The notes: generated by a model from the letters alone, not told the origin. A DNA stretch of 64,000 bases from Pictodentalium vernedei (GCA_031216915.1 CM062292.1:69738790-69802789); one strand, 5' to 3'. Shown: positions 29,178-40,179, counted from the first letter of the stretch. A program made the numbers and translations.

Positions 29178-29860
29178 GTATGTAGAGTTGTTATATGTTG
29201 AAATAATTTGACTTTCAAGATGGCATTGGCTCTTTATAGCTAGAGCTATGCTCTTCAGTAATGGAGGTGGGGGATCATTATGTATAAGCCAAAAGTAAAA
29301 TAAACAAGGGAGGCAATTCAAATTTGCTGTGTATATTCTGGGTAAGAGGGAGTTTTGATGAAAAAACAAGTGCTTATTCCTAATCTTGATTCTCTGATGA
29401 AGCCGAGTAATTTTGAAGGCTCACCTAAAAGTGAAAATCCATAGAGAGCAGAGGAATGACAAAAGACAAAAACTGACCAAACCAGACTGACCAGGAGCCA
29501 AAAGTGCATGGTGCACCTAACCTGGTGGCTGGTGTCCATTATTACTGCTCTGAACATCAACTCATTGTCCAATTCCAACCAAATAGTCGCAATTCAATTT
29601 CTGAATATAATATATAAACATATGCATGTATATTATATTTGTGAGTGAGGTGGAGGCACATACATGTATAAATGTTTAATTTATTGTTGGGTGATTTTGT
29701 GTTACTTTGTATTTTTTTGTTTGGCCTTGTATTTAGATGACACTGTAATGAGTAACTTTTTGTTATTTATGTCTAGCAACTGTAATTTTCTAATTCGAAG
29801 ATCCATTTTTTACCTTCTGTAAAGGATCTGACACAAATTAATAAAATCTCTAAAAATCTC
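29178..29860. other. Intron, nothing recognised
   Basis: No second coding frame or repeat recognised between the exon and the MITE at 29861. Confidence 0.45.
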
Positions 29861-30109
29861 TTAACCCTTTACCCAACGAATCGCTTACATCCACCTGCGT
29901 AACATGCAAATTCCGCAGTTGAAAAAATATTATTTTTCAAAAAATTTCAACAAAAAAATATCATGTGGCCCCTCGTTGGAACAGGCTCATCAAGCTCGTT
30001 CCAACGAGGGGTCACATGATATGGTTTTGTTGAATTTTTTTTTTTAATTTTAAAAAATGATATTTAAAATAATAAATTTTGATATCGTCTGCATTGGGTA
30101 AAGGGTTAA
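29861..30109. mobile_element. piggyBac-type MITE with intact TTAA target sites
   Basis: TTAA CCCTTTACCCAACG (29861) faces TTGGGTAAAGGG TTAA (30109). TTAA target duplication and CCCTTT termini are hallmarks of piggyBac mobilisation. Core: TATCATGTGGCCCCTCGTTG facing CAACGAGGGGTCACATGATA. 249 bp including both TTAAs, non-coding. Confidence 0.88.
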
Positions 30110-30336
30110 TCTCTAAAAAGTTAATGTTTTTGTTACGTTTCTCATGTTAAAGTTGTCTATACCATGGTATAACAACTGCCCCAGTTGCCCATGTGAAAGC
30201 AGGGTAATAAATAGGCTCCAAGCTGTTAATGCTGCCTCCTTATCTTGCACACCCATGGTCTCTATTTATTGTACAACAGACAGTTGTTGTTTGAACAGAA
30301 TGGCAATTTTCTTTCATCATCTTATTTTTATTTCAG

Positions 30337-30419
30337 TGCTTAAACATTGAAACTTTTGTTTATGGAGTTAACCATAAGAAAACTAAAGACACACAAAGTA
30401 CAATAGACATTCTGATGGC
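30337..30419 (+). CDS. TTC23: Exon of TPR-repeat host gene (TTC23/TTC23L-like), fourth seen
   Basis: An 83-nt exon with acceptor TTTATTTCAG ending at 30336 and donor GTGAGT at 30420-30425. It has 27 codons plus two bases. The start, CLNIETFVYGVNHKKTKDTQ, is the next TPR loop and helix (Y-G-x-x-H-K-K-T). In TTC23-type proteins as I recall them, a segment of this kind lies near the C-terminus, so one short terminal exon is expected downstream. None could be recognised in the remaining 33 kb. A MITE (30454-30700) starts 34 bp after the donor. Confidence 0.8.
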
Positions 30420-30453
30420 GTGAGTAAGACTTATAAATCTTGTAACACCCTTA

Positions 30454-30700
30454 CAGTTAAAACTAGAAGTCCTGTCATGAAATGCGAACAAATAGCACGT
30501 CGATCTGCGCGTTAATCTACGCATTATGACCATAATAAGGCTATCAAATTCTGTGCATATGGCCTGTGCACAAGCAATGTTTCAGCCAATGGACCTCCGG
30601 GTAACTGGATGCCATTCGATATGGCAATTGTGCATGATTCCTACACACAATTAAGCCTAGATAAGTGCACAGTTTGAGACATGACTTCTAGTTTTAACTG
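30454..30700. mobile_element. MITE, CAGTTAAAACTAGAAGTCC family, copy 2, one palindrome arm lost
   Basis: Ends CAGTTAAAACTAGAAGTCC and GACTTCTAGTTTTAACTG with TA on both sides. The central palindrome's second arm and about 70 bp are missing compared with 60859-61172, joining CTCCGGGTAAC to TGGATGCCATTCG. It starts 34 bp after the splice donor at 30420. Confidence 0.85.
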
Positions 30701-30804
30701 TACCTCATAATTGATACCCAGAGAATCCAATGGAAATGGAGCTGTGTTTCTTTACTCTTTTACATGAGTTCTATTTTAATTTCCAAGCACAGAAGAATCT
30801 TGAG

Positions 30805-31112
30805 GTCCACAACTCTATCCCCGCCTGTGGTCGCTGCCTTGAGTAAGGCACTTAATCCTGATTGACCATGTGGGGGCATGGTGGTGCTGTGTACCAAGGC
30901 ATACTTCATGTTGGTGGTGCACCTGTCTTCAACCAATGCTAACCCTGCTTGTGTGGAGTTTGTATGTTGAGAGTCTGACAGTTGCTCACCATTGCTTGGT
31001 GATTCTCGATGAGTACTCCAGCTTTCTCCACCCACAAAGATGTATGACACGAGGTGACCATGGCCACAATTAGCCATTGTGCAGAAATATATGGCTTTAA
31101 GCACAAATAAAT
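30805..31112 (+). repeat. SINE body, head degenerate
   Basis: GTAAGGCACTTAATCCTGAT, CTTCAACCAATGCTAACCCT, GCTTTCTCCACCCAC and an AAATAAATAACA tail follow the SINE consensus at 48415-48779. No clear A/B boxes remain. Confidence 0.75.
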
Positions 31113-31265
31113 AACAGCTATCACCAGCTCCATAATTTGCTTCACACATGTTTATTGTTTTGGAAGCAAATGTGACATAGGGAATGCTGATAAAGTCTAT
31201 TAGCAAAGTAATAGTGATAATGTTACCAGCATTAGTGCAAATATTGAAACTTGCATCCCAGAATA

Positions 31266-31694
31266 CAGTGGAGCCCACTTAATTGGATATCTCTTAACTG
31301 AATAACCCTGTTAATTGAATATAATTTCCCGTCACAAAACCATTCACCATACCTCCAGTGGAAATTTGACCTGTTAATTGAATATGGGTTATAGAGTAAA
31401 CTCCTGTTAATCGAATAAAAAATCTTGTAACCTGTCGAGAAATTACCCTGACTCTCTCCAGTTTTTCTTTCTTCATATACCTATTTGGCCTCAGTACATC
31501 CAATACAGGCATTTAATCTCTTATATCTTGTTTGACAGAGCTCTTGGAGCTCTGTCAAACAAGATATAATAGAATAAATGCCAAGTTTACCTTTAGAATA
31601 CAGGAAAGTGACACAGTCCCTGTTAATTGAATACTCCTGTTAATTGGATAATTTTCATTGGCAAAGTGGCTATTCAATTAACAGGGTTCTACTG
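31266..31694. mobile_element. pogo-type MITE, full length, TA duplicated
   Basis: TA (31264-31265), CAGTGGAGCCCACTTAATTG at 31266, end AACAGGGTTCTACTG at 31694, TA (31695-31696). 429 bp. The best-preserved copy in the window. Confidence 0.9.
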
Positions 31695-33059
31695 TACTGC
31701 AACTTGTTTTTCATTTGCCTATATAGAACAAAAGCATTCTTAAATGTAACACAATGTTGGAAAGGGCTCAGAGAGCCTTTTCCAACATAGTATTACATCC
31801 TTAATGTGTTACATCACACCATTTCTTTTCCAACCTCAAAGAATATTTTTCTTTCTCATCATTATGCACTGTTATATCTGTCTGTACTTCTGTCCATCTG
31901 TATGAGTCCATGCCTAAGCTGAAAGTTGTCAGATCTTAATGAAAACTTGCATGGATCTCTTATATGACATGTACTTTTAGACATATCATATAGGTATCAC
32001 GGAACTAAATATTTGAATTGGTGTTACCCACCTTGAAAATGATGCAATCTCTAAAAATAAACAGCCTTGGGAAAATATATTGTTTCAATAAACATTTGAA
32101 ACATTCTGTTGACATCTTGCATTATTGTTGAATATTCCTGATGATTTGATGACTTTTGGACCTAAAAAATACAATTTACTTTTTGTGTGTTTTTGTAGCG
32201 AATTCCCTGAAAAAGATGTGCATGTGACTGGTACTTCCCTTCATGTCAGTTTTTATCTCTTATTGGTTGCATGTACCCCTGTTTTGGGGTCAGAAAAAGT
32301 TGTCTGAAGGGCTATTCTTGACAAAGATATTTGAATGCCAAAATTAAAGTAATGCGATCATATTTTTTTGGCCTGAACGTTATAATGGTCGCCTGAGGGA
32401 AAATATTTGTTCCGTGATACCAGTAACTCTATCCTCACCTTCCATCCAGGAGTTATGACCGTTATTCAGGTGTGAAAAATACAGTTTTTATCAGTATGAT
32501 TGTGTAACTCAGCTGATAGTGGTCAGATCAGCATAACATGCTCATTCAGACACATGTTAAGTTACGCTATTCGCACCTTCCACCCAGGAGTTATACCTTT
32601 TTTCCATGGAGAAAAATACTTTTTTGTGTCGATACAGGTCTGTAATTCAGTGGATTGTGCTCAAATTTTAATGAAATTGTACATAGATGTCCAGCATGAC
32701 ATGCCCCTTTCAGACATGTGAAGTTATGCTCTCCCTTCCTTTGGCTTGGCACCAGATGGGGTATGTTAGCACACCTGGTGCATTCTCTTGTTATAAAGAG
32801 GATCAAGATTCTTGGAGAGTTAACAAATGAATACCATTGAGGAGGTCAGAAAACTCCCTGACTATTTCTCTTAAGTTTAGTAATGTAGGGAAACAGAAAA
32901 TGGTAACCTTAATTTTAGGTGAGCAATTTTTCAAATTGAAATGATTTTTCACGCAATTAATAGTCTTTTTTATGTCAGAATAATGATATGTTTTTGTACT
33001 GATACCCTAATTGTTTACTTCGGTTTTCTGCATGAAGGAGTTTGTACATTTTTATGATT
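31695..33059. other. Non-coding; weak tandem structure 31860-32780
   Basis: Contains CTGTCTGTACTTCTGTCC and two to three diverged units of about 190 bp (CCTTCCATCCAGGAGTTATG at about 32437; CCTTCCACCCAGGAGTTATA at about 32577), then a possible end hairpin CACCAGATGG...ACACCTGGTG (32749-32782). Probably another tandem-repeat element, ends unproven. A short palindrome lies at about 31752-31785 (GTTGGAAAGGGCTC facing GAGCCTTTTCCAAC). Confidence 0.45.
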
Positions 33060-33472
33060 TAGGCCCCACAAAGTAGAGCTTCTGTGTCTCGGGCCATTTT
33101 TTTTGTTGAATTGCATGTGGGTGGGCAGTTTTTTATTTTATTTTTTATTTTTGTTATTTATTCTTGGCCATCAAAAGTTCATGTTCTTGGTATGTTTTAT
33201 GTTTTAGGCCTACTCTACAGAATAGCATTGTGGTGGTGTATTTTGGTCCTTGAGTGTAGAAAGGCTTTGCAATGCTAAAGCAGTGTAAAACCTTGTTGCA
33301 CTCAAGGGCGAAATTTATAAATTTTATTAACTTGGGTGAAATATCAGATAAAAACCATTCAGTTTTTATTTTTAGCTCAACTTTGACGAAGTCAAATTTG
33401 AGCTATTGTCATGGCCCGTCGTCCGTCTGTCTGTCCATCCGTCTGTCCATCTGTCCGTACGTCAACAATTGG

Positions 33473-34760
33473 CTATGGCTCGGGCTAGAGGTCGTACTTG
33501 TCAACCGATCTTTACGAAACTTCTTGTGTACCTTTGTTATGACCCTGGGACGGGAACGAGTGTTTTTAGGTGTGGTCCGAAATTCAAGATGGCTGCCAGC
33601 GGCCATTTTGTACCGATGATGCAAAAATCAGTTTTTTGTACAGAACTTCTGTATGAAAGTTCTGATTTGAATAAAGTTTTGTATAAATGTTTAGTACCAT
33701 GGGATACATCACATATAATACCGTTTTTTTTTCTCGTGCGTAAATTATGCAAATTAGACTGACTTTGATTTATTTAGTGTTACTTTCAGAGCTGTAAGTG
33801 CCAAGCTGCTATGGCTCGGGCTAGAGGCCGTATTTATAAACCAATCTTTACGAAACTTCTTGGGTACCTTTGTTATGACCCTGGGACGGGAACGAGTGTT
33901 TTTGGGTGTGGTCCGAAATTCATGATGGCTGCCAGTGGCCATTTTGTACCGATGATGCAAAAATCAGTTTTTTGTACAGAACTTCTGTATGAAAGTTCTG
34001 ATTTGAATAAAGTTTTGTATAAATGTATAGTACAATGGGATACATCACATATAATACAGGGTTTTTTCTCGTGCGTAAATTATGCAAATTAGGCTAACTT
34101 TGATTTATTTAGTGTTACTTTCAGAGCTGTAAGTGCCAAGCTGCTATGGCTCGGGCTAGAGGCCGTATTTATAAACCAATCTTCACGAAACTTCTTGGGT
34201 ACCTTTGTTATGACCGTGGGACGAGAACGAGTGTTTTTGGGTGCAGTCCCAAATTCCAGATGGCTGCCAGCAGCCATTTTGTACCGACGATGCCGAAATC
34301 TGTTTTTTGTACAGAACGTCCATACGAAAGCTCTGATTTGAATAATTTTTTGTATGAATGTTTAGTACCATGGGATAAATTACATATATTACAGGTTTTT
34401 TTCTTGTGCGTAAATTATGCAAATTAGGCTAACTTTGATTTATTTAGTGTTACTTTCAGCACTGTGAGTGCAAATCCCAATACGGCTCGGTTTAGAGGCC
34501 GTATTTATGAACCGATCTTCACGAAACTTCTTGGGTACCTTTGTTATCACTGTGGGACGAGAAGGAGTGTTTTTGGGTCCAGTCTGAAATTCAAGATGGC
34601 CGCTAGCAGCCATTTTGTTCAAAATTAAGTGCAATCAGATTTTTGCGCAGAACTTCCAAATGAAAGATCTGATTTGAATAAATTTTTGTATGAATGTTTA
34701 GTACCATGGGATACATTACATATAATACAGAGTTTTTCTCGTGAATAAATTATGCAAATT
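33473..34760. repeat. 335-bp tandem repeat, four copies
   Basis: Units start at about 33473, 33809, 34144 and 34479 (CTATGGCTCGGGCTAGAGG; TTACGAAACTTCTTGGGTAC; GATGGCTGCCAGTGGCCATT; AATTATGCAAATTAGGCTAA). Period 335-336. Frames across single units are open but 335 is not a multiple of three, so a continuous protein is not possible. Confidence 0.92.
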
Positions 34761-35000
34761 AGGGGTCCGGGTGGGACTTAGAAAATTTTGGACCAAAATC
34801 CGGAAATTAGTTTTTTGTTTTTTTTATGCGTTTTGGTCAATTTTAAGACAAAAAAAAAAATTTTTTTTTACACTGAAAATTTGGGGTCCGGGTGGGACTT
34901 AGAAAATTTTGAACCAAAATCCGGAAATTAGTTTTTTGTGTTTTGATGCATTTTGGTCAATTTTAAGAAGAAGAAGAAAAAATTTTAGTCTGAAAATATT
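34760..35000. repeat. GGGTCCGGGTGGGACTTAG module, two copies of about 121 bp
   Basis: Units at about 34763 and 34884 with TTTTGGACCAAAATCCGG and GCGTTTTGGTCAATTTTAAG. A diverged counterpart lies at 24940-25190 within a different tandem-repeat element. Confidence 0.75.
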
Positions 35001-35315
35001 TTGTTTGGGACTGAAAATTTCCACACAAAAATAATAATCTACAATGATTGGTCTTAATCTGTAGTCCATTACAGTCACCTTGTAATTCTTTTATTATTGT
35101 TGACTGAGCCAAAACAAATACTAATTCCTGTCATATTCATTATTCAGTTGTCTTGGTCAAAGCAAGTACTAATTCCTGTCATATCCAAGTTGAGCTACAG
35201 AGTCATTGACTCTTTCATTTTAAGATGCATTGGTTAAAAAGAGAGAGCATTCGGCAGCCAAAATGACCAAGCAAAAGGGCATGAGAAACAGATTTTTTTT
35301 ACTTTTTTAGGCCTT

Positions 35316-35818
35316 GAATGCTAATAATTTTTACATGGACACAAGTGTTGTAATTTTCAATATCAGAAGAATGAAATTGGTCAGTACCACAAAACTTGAT
35401 AGTAAGGAAGAACTTTTTTTTTCTTTCCAGGAGTCCAGGAATATCAAGTAAATTTTTATTGAGCAAGGATGAAGAACTGAACAAACGACCTAGATTTAGT
35501 AGTGTGGTTAAGGGAAAATAAGAATAGATTGTCATTGCAAAAAAATATTTCCACTTCCAGGATGCACCCTGTATCGAGAATCATTCCATATAATATTTCT
35601 TGATGTCATATTTCTTTTGAGAACCTGGGGTCTATTCCATATAGAGTTGTCTCCCTTACAAAAGTAAAATAATCTAATCTTTGGAAGAAATGGTCATTGC
35701 TCTTGTCTGTCATGGAAGCTGTTATAATGGATTAAAAGTGATAACATCCACTGCCTGCAAGGTAATGCCCTGCAAGCATACAATATGCACAGAGTGTTTT
35801 GGCAGCTGGCAAGTTGCA
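35316..35818. other. Nothing recognised
   Basis: No coding or known repeat. Confidence 0.4.
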
Positions 35819-36473
35819 TATAGAATATACCCATAGTAGCTTGGTGTACCAAATGTTCACCACGAGTGGTGAAGTAGTGTTAACTGCGAGCCTTTGGCAC
35901 GCGGTTAACACCACTTCACCACGAGTGGTGAACATTTGGTACACCAAGCTACTTTGGGTATATTTTATTTATACCATGATTGTCAGATTATTAAGAGTCG
36001 CTATTATTTTTTCTCGATTTTACTGAGCACCAGACATACATACGAGCAAATCTGGTTTTGTTTACACAAGCATCAGTGGGTGGTACTTCCGCTGTCAATT
36101 TTATCGCCAACATGAAATAAAAAAAAAAAATGAGCCTTTTTCGTTTTAATAACATACTATTTCGAGTTATGCATGCTTTATTAGCATGAGACAATGCATG
36201 TTTGGTAATTTTTGGCATCTTATGAGGTAAACCCATTTAAAACATAATAAATAATTGCCACTTCCATTTCACTCTTCACGAGGCGACGTGCGATAAATTT
36301 AGATAATTTTGCATTCAGGTCAACGTCACCAAAGGTCAATGTGGATGTAGTTCTACCATAGGTGTAAATTTTTACTATTGAAATCCCATTGCTGACCTGT
36401 TCATCACGGTTGGTGTGTAAAGCTAAAATTTATGTCATAGGCTTTTCATATATAGTAGAATAGGTAATCATGG
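35819..36473 (+). mobile_element. About 655-bp family with hairpin end, copy 1
   Basis: Starts TATAGAATATACCCATAGTA and a 130-bp palindrome (GCTTGGTGTACCAAATGTTC facing GAACATTTGGTACACCAAGC; inner GAAGTAGTGTTAACTGCGAG). It continues with unique sequence to TTTCATATATAGTAGAATAG and GGTAATCATGG. Inverse copies at 51170-51832 and 54764-55410 share the whole length. No domain found in any frame; class unknown. Confidence 0.8.
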
Positions 36474-36954
36474 TATAAATGGATGTACACCTACAATACA
36501 GGGAGGGTGGGTTACAATGAAAACACAGCGAATTGAATTGTCCACACAACAATTAGAATTTCTGTGAAACAAGGTCTGCACAATTTAAAAATCAAGGCCA
36601 CATGAGAAAAGGGTACCATAATATTTGTTGGGTAACCCATTTTTAGATAATCCATTGTAGATTTTTAGCAAGAGAAATGGAAAGAAACTTTTGATAAATT
36701 AACAATTAGCAGTGCAATGGATGGGATTAGAAACACATTATTGCAACTTATTTCATTCAAGAGTTTCTCTCATTGGGCTCATATGCTGTATTGTAGTGCA
36801 CTGCATTAAAGGGCTCAGAGAGACCTTTCCAGCAGTGTATGACATCACAGTATTTGCTGAGATGCTTTGTTTAGTTTAATTCTTTCCACACCAATGTGAA
36901 AAAAAAATTTCAATCAACAAGTTTTCCCCATAATACAACTGATAATTAAACCGT
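36474..36954. other. Nothing recognised except a short AAAGGGCTCAGAGAGACCTTT motif
   Basis: 36809-36829 recalls the palindrome at 31752-31785; otherwise unrecognised. Confidence 0.4.
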
Positions 36955-37258
36955 GAATGCGGTGGTTGCAGCATAGAACTTCTAACCGAAAGGTCCACTG
37001 TTCGATTCCCACTAGGGTTAACTGCATTGTGTCCTTGGGGAAGGCACTTCATCCTGATTGCCCACATAGGGGCATGGTAGCACTGTTTACTAAGGCATAC
37101 TGCATGCCGATGGTGCACTTGTCTTCAACTAATGCTAACCCTGCTTGTGCAGAGTTATTGCGATGGGGAGTCTGACAGTTGCTCACCATTGCTCAGTGGT
37201 TCTCTATGGGTACTCCGACTTTCTCCACCCGTAAAACTGTCTGACAAGAAGTGACCCT
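36955..37258 (+). repeat. tRNA-derived SINE
   Basis: Head with GCGGTGGTTGCAGC (degenerate A box) and TGTTCGATTCCCA (B box), then TGTGTCCTTGGGGAAGGCAC and the shared body to ACTTTCTCCACCCGTAAAAC. Confidence 0.8.
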
Positions 37259-37384
37259 TGCTGTTGTGTTTGACAGAGCTCATTAAAGCCTTGTCAAACA
37301 AGATTAAATTACTTGAACTGGTGGATGTGGTGGACCAGTGCTATGCACATTTTTTAATGGCAACTCATATTTGTATCTAAAATA

Positions 37385-37515
37385 GCACAGGATGTGACAC
37401 CATTGCTAATTTTGGGGAATATTGCCACCAAACATGCTGATTTAGTTATATCGGAAGGAAATACATACACCTGCTGAATTTGAAATTGATCGGACCTGTA
37501 GAGGCTGAGGAGAAT
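37385..37515 (+). repeat. Dispersed repeat family D, copy 3
   Basis: Plus-orientation copy (AGGATGTGACACCATTGC; CATGCTGATTTAGTTATATC; CCTGCTGAATTTGAAATTG). Lies just upstream of the MITE at 37611-37990. Confidence 0.7.
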
Positions 37516-37610
37516 CGAGACAGGACACGTCACAGTGAACAGAATAAGTCAAATTATAGTAAGAATCCTGATATTTGTTATCTATCTGGATGTCATTTCA
37601 GTGGAACCAT

Positions 37611-37990
37611 TAGGCCTAAAAGAAGTTAAAAATCTGTTTCTAAGGCTCTCCTGCATGGTCTGTTTTGCTGCCGCATGCTCTTTTTTTGTAACCTATGCAA
37701 ACTTGGAAGAAATAAAAATATTTTACTCAAGTTAATAAAATTGATAAATTTGTCTCTTAAGTGCAAGAAGGCTTTGCAATGCTTTTGCATTGCAAAGCCT
37801 TCTTGCTCTCAAGGGATGAAATACATCACCACCCATGCTATTCTGTTGATTATGAGGCCTAAAACATAAAACAAACCAAGAATATGAACTTATGATGGCA
37901 AAGAAATAATTATAAAAATAAAATAAAAAACCACCCGCCCACATGCAATTTTACAAAAAATGACCTGAAGATCTACTTTGTGGGGCCTTA
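37611..37990. mobile_element. MITE, TAGGCCTAAAAA family
   Basis: TAGGCCTAAAAGAAGTTAAA to CTTTGTGGGGCCTTA; central palindrome AAGGCTTTGCAATGCTTTTG facing its complement. Flanked by two copies of repeat family D. Confidence 0.85.
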
Positions 37991-38009
37991 TCTGCGTTTT
38001 TTGTTCGAC

Positions 38010-38170
38010 TCATGTCTATATTCAGAATAGCTCAGGATGTGACACAATATTGTGCCGATTTTGGGGAATAATGCAAAATATTGCTACCAAACATGTCGAT
38101 TTAGTTATATCTAATAGAAAATCATTCACTTGATGAGTTTGAAGGTGATTGGGGATAGAGAGACTGAGGA
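38010..38170 (+). repeat. Dispersed repeat family D, copy 4
   Basis: Plus-orientation copy directly after the MITE at 37611-37990 (CTCAGGATGTGACACAATA; CATGTCGATTTAGTTATATC). Confidence 0.7.
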
Positions 38171-38717
38171 GATAGGTCATGTCTCGACAAGCAACATAAC
38201 TCAAATTACTGTCAAATTCCTAGTTGAATTATGGGGAAAATTGTTGCTTGAAATTTTGACATCATTGTACAGAGGATTAAACAATATATTATTTCAGATA
38301 GTCATTGAAAAGAATAAGTTGTACATAAACATGAAAATACATTAACTGAAGTCGACTCAGCTATAAAGGGTATTAGCTTATACAAGACTATCTCTGCTTA
38401 CTTTAGTCTTCATTAAAAAATATATCATGGTTTTTGAAGCGTTAATAAATAAACAAAACGTGCAAGTCATGTAAACTTAATTAAACATAAACTTACTCGT
38501 TTACTACCAGACTTGTATAATTATTAAGTAATTGTTTCATTCTGTGGTTAAAAAAAGACACCTGAAAGTTAACTAGGCACATCAGGGACAGATTGGTTGG
38601 CAGTGAAAATGGAGATTTGTCTCTGAGTGGTCGTGGACTGGTGGGACATGACCACTGACCTCAATACTGGAACATTAGCGGAAAATGCCGTAACTCAGTT
38701 TGACTCTCTCAAGGAGA
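38171..38717. other. Nothing recognised
   Basis: No coding or known repeat. Confidence 0.4.
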
Positions 38718-38970
38718 CCTGAAAATAAGCAGTCTGACATTTGCAGAATGAGGTCACCAGAGGGTAAATTTCATGATACCATCCCATATAATGGCCCAAT
38801 TTATCCTCTGGGTTCCTCTTTCTGTTTAGTTTTGAAACCTAGATTCATATTGAGGTTCACAGAGGGTAAATTTAGTGATGCTACCCTGCTATGCAGGGTA
38901 GCACCTCTAAATTTACCCTCTGGGGACCTCATTTTACAGATGACAGTCTGCTTATCTTCTGGCTTGCTCT
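38718..38970. mobile_element. MITE, AATAAGCAGTCTGACATTTG family, copy 4
   Basis: Cleanest inverted ends of the family: AATAAGCAGTCTGACATTTG facing AGATGACAGTCTGCTTATC, with GAGGTCACCAGAGGGTAAAT facing TTTACCCTCTGGGGACCTC. Confidence 0.85.
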
Positions 38971-39023
38971 CAAGATGGTGTCAAGTCAATTATGCATGAA
39001 ACTCCTCCCATCAATGATCTTTG

Positions 39024-39090
39024 ATGATGCAAAAGCTGTTATACTGTGACTGCGGTCACAGCATAACAGCTTTCACATTATCAAGCATGA
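39024..39090. repeat. Palindrome
   Basis: AAAGCTGTTATACTGTGAC facing GTCACAGCATAACAGCTTT, with outer GATGATGC/ATCAAGCATGAT similarity. Confidence 0.75.
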
Positions 39091-39384
39091 TAGTATTTAC
39101 GGAAAGCCCAGCACAAAAACTAGTACATATACATGTAATATGATATCAACATTTCAATATCACCCTTATTTTTATTAGAGCCTCCCACCCCACTCCCAAG
39201 GTGGTGGTAGCTGGGGCACTTCTGTGATTGCCACCAATAAGGTTCCAGCAATCGAGTTGTATAGAGATCAGTGACCTTCACTGAGAGGTGGTGAACATAA
39301 CAGAAAAAACATGAAAAAAGAATCAGTATCAATTCAACCCTTCAGTCTGAAGGGTTGCAGGATTAAGTTAGTTTATTAGTTTAC

Positions 39385-39970
39385 AAAGTGTGATTTACGG
39401 GGATTTCCGGGTTTGATTATAAACAATAACTTCACATGTGAATTATGCAATCAACAATTGTGTCATGTATCCGTGCACACAAACTAAGATGCTTTGCCGT
39501 GGATGTAAAAGGGACTTCATTGTTTTTTTTAACCCTTCACCTAATATGAAAAGCAGACGACACTTGCAAAAAAAATTCTTGAATAGCTATTATTTTCATT
39601 TTTTGTCTCAAAAACATAGGTTGTGACCCCTCATTGGAACGAGCTCGATGAGCTCGTTCCAATGAGGGGTCATAACCTATGTTTTAGAGACAAAAAATGA
39701 AAAAATAATGAAAATTAATTGGCGATTTTTGAGAATAGTGCTGGCCATTACGTTAGGTAAAGGGTTAAATAATATAATTATAGTTAATAATGAAAAGTAA
39801 TAAACAGAGTAATCGTTTGACTGGACTGGTTACGTGAAATACTTCATTCGAGGCGAGGGACTATATTGTAAAACACTTGTGCACATTCGCGCACTCGTGT
39901 TTGTACAACGTCCCTCACCTCTCATGAATTATTTCATGTAACCAGTCCAGTCAAACGATTACTCTCTATA
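39385..39970 (+). repeat. Composite repeat X-MITE-Y, copy 1
   Basis: X (39385-39528: GTGTGATTTACGGGGATTTC; GTGTCATGTATCCGTGCAC), a piggyBac-type MITE (39529-39768) and Y, a palindrome (about 39811-39963: TAATCGTTTGACTGGACTGG facing CCAGTCCAGTCAAACGATTA). The same three parts occur inverted at 56985-57470. Confidence 0.8.
39529..39768. mobile_element. piggyBac-type MITE with both TTAAs
   Basis: TTAA CCCTTCACCTAA (39529) to GTTAGGTAAAGGG TTAA (39768); core AACATAGGTTGTGACCCCTC facing GAGGGGTCATAACCTATGTT. 240 bp. The best-preserved copy of this subfamily. Confidence 0.88.
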
Positions 39971-40179
39971 TCCTTCCTACAAATACCAATGACGTCCATT
40001 CATTGGCTTGTCGTTCTTCAGCTTCTTCACAGACAAGAGTTTGTTTTTGTCTTTGAGGAAACTCAATGAATGTTAGTGGAAATCCATTCTCATACTCATC
40101 TTCTAATTATAGTCTCATAATATTAAAGTAGGTCTATAGAGAAGGCAATATATCTACAGCCTGAAATGATTTTCATTAT

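Larger units (their letters stand above)
33373..35219. mobile_element. Helitron/Helentron-like element with 335-bp tandem repeats
   Basis: Head palindrome TAGCTCAACTTTGAC-GAA-GTCAAATTTGAGCTA (33373-33405 region), then CCGTCTGTCTGTCCATCC. The tail has CAAGTTGAGCTAC, hairpin AGAGTCATTGACTCT (35199-35213) and TTCAT. Head and tail match those of 15884-20549 although the internal repeats differ. It is flanked by T-runs inside a MITE. No Rep/helicase coding. Confidence 0.75.
33060..35315. mobile_element. TAGGCCTAAAAA-family MITE split by a Helentron-like element
   Basis: Left part 33060-33372 (TAGGCCCCACAAAGTAGAG; palindrome AAGGCTTTGCAATGCTAAAG) and right part 35220-35315 (AAAAGAGAGAGCATTCGGCA; GAGAAACAGATTTTTTTTAC; TAGGCCTT) line up with the reverse of 13804-14203. 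Everything between is the insertion 33373-35219. Confidence 0.85.

Noticed and set aside
30760-31278. A 172-codon minus-strand frame as a gene
   Set aside because: Most of it is the reverse of a SINE copy.
33406-34427. Repeated open frames in the 335-bp units as a protein family
   Set aside because: The period is not a multiple of three, each unit ends in its own stop, and both strands show similar frames.
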